From: Cyclostephanos tholiformis
Taxonomy: Eukaryota; Bacillariophyta; Thalassiosirophyceae; Thalassiosirales; Thalassiosiraceae
DNA length: 11,199 nucleotides
Assembly: GCA_036939975.1 (NCBI GenBank)
Contig: JALLPB010001104.1
Span: forward strand, 1 to 11,199
Reading direction: 5' to 3'
Made by a program: the position numbers and the translations under genes. The notes beneath the pieces were generated by a model. That model searched no databases and had not been told where the DNA came from. It saw nothing but the letters and a program-made list of their open reading frames with translations. This document shows positions 1-7,115 of the stretch, piece after piece (position 1 is the stretch's first letter; every line of letters begins with the position of its first letter).

Positions 1-156
1 GGTCGATGGGGCGGCGTTATTAGTATTTTTAGGTTGCTCGATGTAGGGTCCCTATTGACCCTGACCAACAAGGAGATAAATATCTCCCTTTATTATTTTT
101 ACTTATCGCGGAAAGACCTCAGACGAGCTCACACAGACCATGAATCTCATGGAGAC

Positions 157-230
157 AACAACATGAACAACAACAACGACGAGAACAACAACAACCACAA
201 CGACAACGATGACAACAACGACCACGACGC
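157..230 (+). repeat. AAC/GAC-rich imperfect trinucleotide tract
   Basis: Imperfect AAC, GAC and AAT triplets encode an Asn/Asp-rich stretch at the start of the MATH-BTB remnant. It is low-complexity and likely length-variable. It says nothing about domain function. Confidence 0.75.
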
Positions 231-1644
231 GATGATCGACGTGGGCGCACCCCTTCATCTCATGGGCTGGTCTAGGACGCTCGTCAGGTATCACGATTTC
301 GTCAACCTGCCGTGCCGTCGGGGCGTCGACACACCGACAGTCCCCCCTTCCGAGCGCATGGCCTCGGCACCAGGGCGGCGCGTCGTCGTCCAGGATCGAC
401 GAGCCTTGCTTATCGATGTACCTGCGATGCAAGACCGCGAGCAAGGAGAACGTGCCGATACAGGCGGAATTCTCGTTGGCGCTAATGGGCAGGGACGGTC
501 GAGTCTATTACGCCATGTGCTGTCCCCGCAATGCCTTCCGCAGGAAGAGGAAGGGGTGGCCAAACTTTGAAGAGATCGAGATTGTTGGATCCGGATTGTC
601 GTTTGCTGGACGACGATTGGACTTTGACGGTCGTGGTGGACGTGCAGCTCTTCGGCGAGGGGGTGAACGTATACTACGTGCCTAGGACCTAGGAACGCCC
701 TCACAGTGGAATTGTATCGACTGTTCGTCGAGGCAAATGCCAATACGTCGAACGACGACCGTAGTCACGACGTCGACATTGGCGACGGAGGAGGATGCGA
801 CGACGACGACGTCAGTCCCACGAGGGATACGGCCGACGTGACATTCTCGATCCAGGATGGGGAGGAGATCGTGCGTGCCCATATGCTGATACTGAAGCTC
901 TCGGCGCCCACGTTGGCGCCATTATGCGAAGGTTACGCCGACGATGGGGAAAACGCAACCGTGCCGATCATGGGGATCAGTTCGTCGATATTCCGGCTCG
1001 TTCCGGCGATATGCCTATGGAGACGCGATTCCCGACGGCGCATGGACGACGACGACCGCGAAAACGACGACGAAGATGCCGGCGAGCGCCGGTATTAGCG
1101 TTCGTGGCGACGATTGTGGCATCGTCAACGATCGAGACGACAGGACGACGCTGATTGGTCCCGCGTACGAGCTTCTCGATGCCGCGAATCAGTTCGGGGT
1201 CGTAGGATTGAAGACAGATACTCGCCGAGACGAAAATAATCGAACACGGGATAACTGTAAATAACTTCTCAGATCTGATATTATTTGCCGATGCAACGAA
1301 TTGCACTCTGTTGAAGGAAAGGTGTATCGACTTTTATGTATCGCATGCCAAGGAGGTACGACGACATCCATCATACACGAGGGTGAGGGAGAGCGCTGCC
1401 ATCCTCGACGAGTTCATGGACACGTTGTTGAGCAGGCCGATACGACGATCGTCGCACTCATCGTCGAGCGGCGATGATGATGACGATGTGGACTACGAGA
1501 CCATGGGCGTGAATCTATTGCGGAGGAATCTGGGCGGACGTGGAGGGGTCGAGGGAGATGCTCACACAAAGGCTGAGGAGATGGGATGGTAAGAAGAGAA
1601 CAATGGTCCCGTCGGCGAAGGCGGCGAGACCGATAAGGAGTTGA
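163..1644 (+). pseudogene. Degraded MATH-BTB protein gene with SAP-like C-terminus
   Basis: Intact relatives pair a MATH substrate-binding domain with a BTB/POZ domain, typically as CUL3 ubiquitin-ligase adaptors. Here the homology must be pieced together across frames. The first in-frame ATG (163) opens an Asn/Asp-rich leader, followed by a MATH start with FVNLP (frame 1, to about 342). MATH core with CLSMYLRC, PIQAEFSLAL and RKRKGWPNF lies in frame 2 (about 360-568). The MATH end, RLLDPDCRLLDDDWTLTVVV, is in frame 3 (570-680). The BTB core, with DVTFSI, AHMLILKLSAPTLAPL and IFRLV, is in frame 1 (688-1002). It continues with RRYAYGDAIPDGAW and LLDAANQFGVVGLK in frame 2 (1004-1215). BACK-like LILFADATNCTLLKERCIDF is in frame 3 (1218-1535), and a SAP-like tail, DVEGSREMLTQRL, is in frame 1 (1537-1644). 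Stops interrupt several frames. Domain order and spacing are preserved, so decay looks recent. The frame is also open to the left edge, so an upstream exon is possible. Assembly error is the alternative, but the other genes in the window are unbroken. Confidence 0.8.
681..694 (+). repeat. 7-bp tandem duplication breaking the MATH-BTB frame
   Basis: The heptamer CCTAGGA occurs twice in direct succession (681-687 and 688-694). With both copies present, the MATH-end frame hits TAG at 690-692. With a single copy, frame 3 would run straight on into the BTB-containing frame 1, reading V-P-R-N-A-L-T-V-E-L across the junction. This is a clear micro-duplication disablement rather than an intron, since there are no splice signals and only 7 bases are extra. 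Confidence 0.85.
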
Positions 1645-1903
1645 CTTGTTATTTTCTATTGGTAGAAAAAGGAGCTAGCGCATCGCTAATACCTTACATA
1701 GCTTAAATATGGCTTCGGTAGCATATTTGTATAATGTTATTTTAGCACGTGCGTCCTCGGCTAACTTCTGCCACTTGGGACGCGTAGACTCGCCACGGAC
1801 AAAAGGACACGGGAATTGTTCTCTCGAGAATGCGTGATGTGATGATATTGATGACGAGGCGATGGGATGGGGTAAAATTGATTACTTAAGCCTTGAATAA
1901 CAC

Positions 1904-1909
1904 TTTATT
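1904..1909 (-). terminator. Possible AATAAA polyadenylation signal at cyclin stop
   Basis: On the minus strand the cyclin ends TGAATAAAG, so a canonical AATAAA begins on the last base of the TGA stop codon. If used, the 3' UTR would be very short. AATAAA is not strictly required in diatoms, so its use is uncertain. Confidence 0.3.
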
Positions 1910-3570
1910 CACGCGGAGCCGCTCAGACTCGTACCACTCCCGAGGGCCTGGGATAGCATCGACCAGCCGCCGATGGCATTGTCCTGTGTCACTTGATGAT
2001 GATACCCCCCGATGGCGATGGGATGGGATGGCAGCATCTGATGGTATCGGTGGTGCGACGCAATCGCGGCCTCAGGGCGGGGATGTGCGTAGCAATGATC
2101 GTGCGAGTGATGCAGAAGCGCGGCGGCAACGCCCGAGGAGGATGACGGCTTCAGGTAGGCCGCGCCTACGCAACTTGAGCCGATGTCGTCCCTCGAAGGC
2201 AAAGTCAGGTGGACGGAAGGGTGGCCAACATCGCCGTCGTGGTATCCCGGCAGGCCGTGAAAGTTCAGGGGAGGCTGGGGGGGCGGGGAGGGCGTGATTT
2301 CGGGATAGCTCTGCGCCACGGTACGCGCCGTCCTGTTGGTGTTCAAGTTAAGGTAGTCAGTATGATGCGAGTAGACCGGTTGTTGTTGTTGTTGTTGTTG
2401 CTGCTGCTGCGAGACGGCGGCGGCGAAGTTGAAGTCTTGGACGGGGTGGTAGTAGTAAGGATACAGCCCGTCCATCGTCGTCGGATCCTCCTGGCGAGGC
2501 AAGTAGCCCGATTGAGAAGCGGCCATAGTCATCTTGCTGTCGTAATCGGCTTGGCAGGGAGCATACTGGGCGAGCGCGATGTCTTGCTGGGACGCCGTCA
2601 GGGCCAGGGCGGCGTAATGATTCACCGGATCGAGCTCGGCGAGGTACTGCTCCTGGTGGGCGCTTACTACCCGAGGGGCGCTCACTTGACGCGCGAGGGC
2701 GGGAAAGGGGTAGAGCAGCTCCGCGGCAGCCATCGCTGTCGTCGATCGTTGCTGCCACTCCACGGTCGGGGCAGCCTGCATGGTATCGGAGTAACCGGAC
2801 GAATAATCGATGAATTCGGTCTGATTGTGGGTCTGCAGTGCTACCACGCTATGACGATGGAAGTCTCCAATCACTTGCGATTGCGGGGTCTTCGGCGGCG
2901 CCACTACGGCGCCGAACAATTTTTCGTCCGTGCTACGCGTGATCCTCTCGAGGCCGATATCGTCCGAGTGCGATATGAGCTCGGCCTCGTACTTCTCGAA
3001 GACCTCCGGCAGCACGCTCAAGCTGAAATCGATCTTGAAAAGGAACTGAGTTTCGAGGATGTTCATCTCCTCGACCAATACCCCCCCGACCTTGGCGTAG
3101 TACGCGTTGTTGTAATACGCATCGTCGAAGAACTTCGCGGCCAGTAGGACGGACGTGATAACGACGCGGTGGACGTTGAGCTCGGTGAGCAGGAAGTTGT
3201 TACGCTGTATGAGCCGATCGATGTAGATGAGGGCGAGGATGAAGCATTCCTTGGAGCATGACGCATACTTGTGGATTCTGGGAACGAACGAATGTAAAGC
3301 CAAAGGAGTTGGCGATAGGGAGTTTAGGAAGGGGGTGGACATAGAGAATACAACGGTAAGGGGGAACTTCTGGATTTCATTAATTTTTACTTACCGCTCC
3401 AAATACTGGAGGATCCCGATGGCGGGGGCACGCTGCGCATGGAAGTGCGTCTGTTCTTGCTGCCACGTCGATGAGAGTTGGGAGTTGGCGGATACGAGGC
3501 GTTCCAGGACTGCCGCGAGAACTCGTACGATCACCTGACCCTCGGCTTCTTCGCTGGGCGAATATTCCAT
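1909..3570 (-). CDS. PHO80-like (P/U-type) cyclin, two exons
   Basis: Probable regulatory subunit of a cyclin-dependent kinase. The coding parts are exon 1 (3570 down to 3395) and exon 2 (3277 down to 1909), 514 residues in all. The spliced junction reads LQYLE-R-IHKYAS in frame. The cyclin box spans about residues 14-165. It shows [31 protein letters not shown], the family signature [12 protein letters not shown] (76-87), LNVHRVVIT, and [22 protein letters not shown] (103-124), with EMNILE following. These are hallmarks of PHO80/P-type cyclins, which in yeast and plants link nutrient (phosphate) status to CDK activity. That role is only inferred here. The start at 3570 is the first ATG in the open frame, with A at -3 and G at +4. 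The remaining roughly 340 residues are Gln/Tyr/His/Pro/Ser-rich and probably disordered, unlike the compact yeast PHO80. The gene converges with the MATH-BTB remnant. Confidence 0.9.
2380..2409 (-). repeat. CAG/CAA polyglutamine tract in cyclin tail
   Basis: Ten consecutive Gln codons are read on the minus strand as three CAG followed by seven CAA. The mixed codons make it more stable than a pure repeat. It lies in the low-complexity C-terminal tail, well outside the cyclin box. Confidence 0.9.
3278..3394 (-). other. Spliceosomal intron of the cyclin gene (117 bp)
   Basis: The donor is GCG|GTAAGT and the acceptor TTCCCAG|A on the minus strand. Removal joins the split Arg codon CG|A and restores YLERIHKYA, which matches the family. 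Intron retention would place TAA immediately after the donor-side Arg codon. A CTAAAC sequence in a pyrimidine-rich stretch could be the branch site. Confidence 0.9.
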
Positions 3571-4397
3571 GATAATGAATAAGTGCTGGATGTAGACGAT
3601 GCTGGGGGGGGGGTGGGGGTGCCTACCACGACCCTTCAAGTCTCAGAGTAGGCGGACCATCATCTATCTGTTCAGTCGAGAAATTTAATAGGCTCTTTCA
3701 AATGTTGGTAGGGATAGCAAAAGTTACTTGAGACCCTCCGCTATTCAAATTATGCTATGATCAACGGCCGGTCCCTGCCTTAATGGGGGAAATGTCGAGA
3801 GTAACACGCAGCGTCTAGGGATGTGCACAAGACCTGCAGATGGAAAGTAGCGGCGACGAACGTCTCGACGTCTCTCGACGAAGTGAGATCCTCCACCGAT
3901 GACTACGCTCTTCCGATGATGCCACTATTAATTAAACCATTAGCTAATTATATCAGATCAATCCGATGATGAATCTACCAATCCGTATTGGGTTCTTCAA
4001 GGTTTATGTCTTCCGAGGTACATAGAGAATCAGAATTTCCCTTTCTACCATCCTGTCTGTCTCGTGGCCATCGATTTTGGCGGTTAGAGAGGAACCAAAA
4101 CACAGAGGGCAAGTTCGTTCGTTGGCATAAAATACACACATATCTCATTCCATGCATGGTGCAGGCACAAACTCAGTGATAATAGGGGGCCAGAATGGTT
4201 CCACGTGGAAGAATGTATCGGGGAATAATTTGCCTTCTGTCTTTGAGAACAAAAAAAATTGTGATGTCCACATCGATTTCGCTTACTTATGTCAACGATC
4301 GTATTACTCTACCTTACTATTACTATCTAACATACACCTTTTTCCTTTTTTTTAGTACGATATTATTTTGTCAAATAAAATAATATGTAGTAACATC
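3571..4397. other. Intergenic stretch upstream of the cyclin
   Basis: No ORF here resembles a protein I know. The part next to the cyclin start holds a G-run (ten G, T, five G; 3604-3619) and should contain the cyclin promoter. From about 3640 it is mixed AT-rich sequence with a short CG-rich patch (about 3850-3930). At 4327-4355 a CTAAC motif, a long T/C tract and TTTTAG resemble a plus-strand 3' splice site, which could belong to whatever lies at 4398-5281. No RNA gene was recognised. Confidence 0.5.
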
Positions 4398-5281
4398 ATG
4401 ATGGCAGAACAGAATACTCTACCTAGGCGGAAGAGGACGCAACGATGTGGATGGAAAATGTGAATGATCTCGCGCAGGAAACAAACGTTGATCATCCCCC
4501 TGAGTTTGCTGAATGTCATCCACAGCGAAAAGGCCCCAAGCCGCGCACAACCCCCTTCCATCGGGACTATCGAAAATGGAAATCCTCCCGAACAACATCA
4601 ACGGATGCATCATCCCGCCGTCCAAGGGGGGGACCGCCGCCATCCCCGTCGCATGACATTCTGATGAGTGCCCGCGGACGCTGCCGCGCAATCTATTCCC
4701 GTGGGATAAATTCGCGAATAAGGGCGATACCAACGAAACGATGGGCGAATTACGAATTATAACGGCAATGTCATATCCTCCAAATCTGTCCCCGATGCGG
4801 GACGAAATCAAAATCGCCGTGGGGTGCAAGCGGGCGATCGCATCACGTCGCGGATCGAATACGGATGCAAGTGAATCGATGATGACGCGCCGTCCAAAAT
4901 AAACTTCCGATTATTGCGAATAACTTCGAGTGACTCTTTTCTCCCCGCATTGCTTCCCGGACATAATCGCCATGGGGCGCGGTTGCATCCGCCAAGGACG
5001 TCTCAGGATCTGAGGGTCAGCGCCGCGGTCGAAGTCGAGAAGAAGCATTACGATCACTCGTTGCTACTGAGCGTCCACTCCCACGCGAGGTTGGTCGGAA
5101 AATCGAGCACGCCAAATATTATGACGAGGCACGAAGATGTCCACATCACATTTATATCGCTGCCATGCTGTCCGAAGTTCACATCGCAGAAAGACGTTGG
5201 GCGGGTACCGGACGTGCACTACGAGAACGTTTGCGTATTTTTCCGGATTTCGACGGGTGGAAATATGGAACTTCGGCATAG
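4398..5281 (+). pseudogene. Possible broken or unrecognised spliced gene
   Basis: I do not recognise a family. Coding-like stretches follow one another in different plus-strand frames. ATG 4398 begins MMAEQNTLPRRKRTQR (frame 3), and ATG 4445 begins MWMENVNDLAQETN and runs through FHRDYRKW (frame 2). The frame from 4576 holds NNINGCIIPPSKGG, is interrupted by TGA at 4654-4656, and then stays open to TAA at about 4902 with NLFPWDKFANKGDTNE and MRDEIKIAVGCKRAIA (frame 1). The frame from about 4969 to TAG 5279-5281 includes RKIEHAKYYDEARRCPHH and ERRWAGTGRALRERL (frame 2). The last segment has no ATG near its start. The pieces could be exons or a decayed gene. Chance open frames are also possible, so confidence is low. 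A minus-strand ORF at 4419-4829 overlaps and is not more convincing. Confidence 0.25.
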
Positions 5282-5546
5282 AGCCATGTTAAATCCTCGG
5301 AGTGCATATTGAGCAAAACGCAATTCGCATTTACGATGCGATCTTCAACAAATTAAACTTGACATTGTAGGGTTAGTCCTAACGTGTATTGTAACATTCA
5401 CAACGATGAAAGTCATTACCAGGATCCGCCTTCGATTGCACCTTATCGTATCCTAATCGACCCGCATCCATTTCCCGTTGCTCTCTCGTCATTTGGATCC
5501 CCGTGCGTCGAGCGTCGACGTCACACTGAAATTGCTCGACGAATCA

Positions 5547-6932
5547 TCATCGGGATGGGGACGGGACGTTGCGCAATATCAGCGTCCTAGTGGGGGTGAG
5601 AACGATGTCCATGGGGTAATCGTGATCTGTAACGGGGATGATCTCGCCACGGCCCCGGTGGCCCAAGTCGACGCCGTGCGGGACCTCGTGGAGGAATTGC
5701 TCCTCGAGGCACACTCCCACGAGGAGCGGCGTCTTACCGAGCTCGAGACCGCCGGCGCAGTTGGGGCGTCCCAAGGCATCCCTCCTCATCCTGGCAATGA
5801 ATCGATCGTAATATCCCTTGCCCTGTCCCAAACGATGGCCGTTGATATCGAACGCCAATCCAGGCACGACGAGGAGGTCGATATCCCCCGGCATCGCCAC
5901 GTCGTCGGGAGTAGCGCACGATGCATGGGGTGGCTCCGGTATACCCCACCTATTCCGGGGCCATCCGTCGTAGAACATCGTCATTTTCTCGGTCGATTCC
6001 GCCGTGGTCGTATTCGTCGTCGGTCCCACATCGCATTTGACCATGTCCATTTCGCTCCTGCCAAAGTCCAATCCCACCCGTGGTACGTACAGGACTTTCC
6101 CCCTCCCTCCCCTCCCCCCCACCGATGATGATGACGATGATGTCGACGACGTCGACGACGACGATCCGCAATTCATCATATGGCGTACCGCGTTGTTCGT
6201 GCGTATTTCCCCATATGGCATCGAGAGGAATATTCCTATGGATTTCGCGCTCTCGTACTGAGGGAGGGAGAATAGTCGTTCGAAGACTTGGTCGGATCGT
6301 TGCGACAGGAGGAGGGAGGAGGAGGATGAGGGGGGCGATGGACCAACGTAGTTTTCGTCGTGGTCGGGATCGGCGGCGATTTGAGGGTACGTCATTTTCA
6401 TCACGGAACGGACGTGCCTTCGCAGATCCTGCTTCCGACGTCGCAGCAACACCCCGTCGTCGTCGATGTCGTCTACGTCTCGCGGCGCCGTCGTCGTCGT
6501 CCCCCCTCCCCCCTCCTCCTCCTCGGGGCGGGACGGTCCATCGTCGCCCGATAACGCCATGCCTCCGATTTTTCCGCGATCCGCATTAGCGGGGGGGGAT
6601 GAAGAGGACGACGATGGCGCGACGATGACCGACAGCGGACGTATGCTAGTATCCATCGTCGGACGTTGGCGATAATTATTATTATAACGAGGACGATGTA
6701 ATCGAGGACGGCGATGCGCGTAGATGGCCGCGGAAGGGGGGGGGAGACCGATTCGCGTGCCGCCGCCGGATTCGATGTTCGCGATGAGGAGCGCGACGGC
6801 GGCGGTCGTCGCGGAGAGGAGGGATGGACCGTCGTGCGCGATGGCAATGCTGCTGCTGCTGCTACCACGGGGGCGACAGCGACACGAGGGTGATGTTATC
6901 ATAATATTATAATTACTAAAGTAGAGTACCAT
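5547..6932 (-). CDS. MTHFS: 5-formyltetrahydrofolate cyclo-ligase (MTHFS) with N-terminal extension
   Basis: The enzyme converts 5-formyl-THF plus ATP to 5,10-methenyl-THF, returning folate to one-carbon metabolism. The catalytic core runs from about residue 162 to 450 of 461. It shows RRRKQDLRRHVR (basic start of the fold), LPQYESAKSIGIFLSMPYGEIRT (224-245), KVLYVPRVG (279-287), WGIPEP (329-334), DLLVVPGLAFDINGHRLGQ, the family signature GKGYYDR (371-377), and a closing EEQFLHEVPHGVD. Typical enzymes are about 200 residues. The extra length is an N-terminal 160 residues plus Ser-rich (256-270), Asp/Glu-rich and Thr-rich insertions. Met1 lies inside an inverted repeat; Met11 (codon at 6902-6900) is an alternative start. 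From Met11 a Ser/Arg-rich segment is followed by a hydrophobic stretch (LLSATTAAVALLIA), suggesting organelle targeting, with the compartment undetermined. It is divergent with the neighbouring dehydrogenase across 183 bp. Confidence 0.93.
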   Translation of the reverse strand: MVLYFSNYNIMITSPSCRCRPRGSSSSSIAIAHDGPSLLSATTAAVALLIANIESGGGTRIGLPPPSAAIYAHRRPRLHRPRYNNNYRQRPTMDTSIRPLSVIVAPSSSSSSPPANADRGKIGGMALSGDDGPSRPEEEEGGGGTTTTAPRDVDDIDDDGVLLRRRKQDLRRHVRSVMKMTYPQIAADPDHDENYVGPSPPSSSSSLLLSQRSDQVFERLFSLPQYESAKSIGIFLSMPYGEIRTNNAVRHMMNCGSSSSTSSTSSSSSSVGGRGGRGKVLYVPRVGLDFGRSEMDMVKCDVGPTTNTTTAESTEKMTMFYDGWPRNRWGIPEPPHASCATPDDVAMPGDIDLLVVPGLAFDINGHRLGQGKGYYDRFIARMRRDALGRPNCAGGLELGKTPLLVGVCLEEQFLHEVPHGVDLGHRGRGEIIPVTDHDYPMDIVLTPTRTLILRNVPSPSR

Positions 6933-6954
6933 AGTATTTTTTGTTGTGTGCGAT

Positions 6955-6960
6955 CACGTG
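6955..6960. promoter_or_regulatory. CACGTG G-box/E-box
   Basis: Palindromic CACGTG in the divergent promoter is a possible bHLH or bZIP site. It is a six-base motif, so chance occurrence is realistic. CACGTG also occurs elsewhere in the window, for example near 8976. Confidence 0.3.
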
Positions 6961-6995
6961 GGATATTCCGAAAGGTCTGGCATGCGTCCGACCCC

Positions 6996-7003
6996 GCGGG
7001 AAA
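6996..7003 (-). promoter_or_regulatory. E2F-like site (TTTCCCGC on minus strand)
   Basis: GCGGGAAA is the exact reverse complement of the classical E2F/DP site TTTCCCGC. A second CGCGGG occurs at 7008-7013, and CCCGCG/CGCGGG (6993-6998 and 7008-7013) can form a 6-bp stem. E2F control would suit a folate gene that feeds nucleotide synthesis in S phase. Binding is inferred. Confidence 0.4.
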
Positions 7004-7115
7004 ATCACGCGGGTGAGAAAAAATAATACTATGGTACGATATATTGTATTGTACCTACTACTAAATGAATAATAATACTCTCAATATTATATATTATTTA
7101 CCCGAGTAATTATTA

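Larger units (their letters stand above)
6926..7037. repeat. Perfect 13-bp inverted repeat flanking the divergent promoter
   Basis: The left arm GTACCATAGTATT (6926-6938) is the exact reverse complement of the right arm AATACTATGGTAC (7025-7037). After one mismatch, three more pairs extend inward. The 86-bp spacer contains the GC-rich promoter core. The left arm includes the most upstream MTHFS ATG. It could be a duplicated binding site serving each gene, or the ends of a tiny inserted element. Confidence 0.85.
6933..7115. promoter_or_regulatory. Divergent promoter between MTHFS and ADH-like gene
   Basis: Only 183 bp separate the two ATGs, which point away from each other, so both promoters must lie here or in the transcribed flanks. 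The middle (about 6951-7013) is GC-rich with CACGTG and GCGGGAAA. Both sides are AT-rich, with TATA-like runs (for example ATATATTG near 7040 and ATATATTATTTA near 7090) on the dehydrogenase side. Shared regulation is an inference from geometry. Confidence 0.6.

Noticed and set aside
103..743. Minus-strand open frames (103-444 and 291-743) over the MATH-BTB remnant
   Set aside because: Their translations are poly-Val or Arg/Ser-rich products of the triplet-biased sequence, and the plus strand shows ordered MATH and BTB motifs.
2209..3147. 312-codon plus-strand open frame opposite the cyclin
   Set aside because: It is the antisense shadow of the cyclin exon. Its translation is Val/Leu/Arg-rich low complexity with no domain, while the minus strand has clear cyclin motifs and a consistent intron.
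3604..3619. G-run as a G-quadruplex
   Set aside because: It has ten G, T, five G only. It could form a quadruplex in principle, but there is no evidence of function and homopolymer length is error-prone in assemblies.
3391..3639. Longer cyclin N-terminus starting at 3639
   Set aside because: That start would be TTG, and the added residues cross a C-rich run. The ATG at 3570 has a good context and leads directly into the conserved part.
4654..4656. Selenocysteine TGA
   Set aside because: The open frame continues on both sides, but there is no known selenoprotein family, no cysteine-homologue context and no identifiable SECIS, so a simple stop or non-coding sequence is more likely.
4419..4829. 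136-codon minus-strand ORF
   Set aside because: No recognisable motif, and it overlaps plus-strand stretches that look at least as protein-like. Neither strand is proven, so it is not listed as a gene.
5478..6128. 216-codon plus-strand open frame opposite MTHFS
   Set aside because: Antisense shadow of the folate enzyme; no recognisable domain, and the minus strand carries the GKGYYDR signature.
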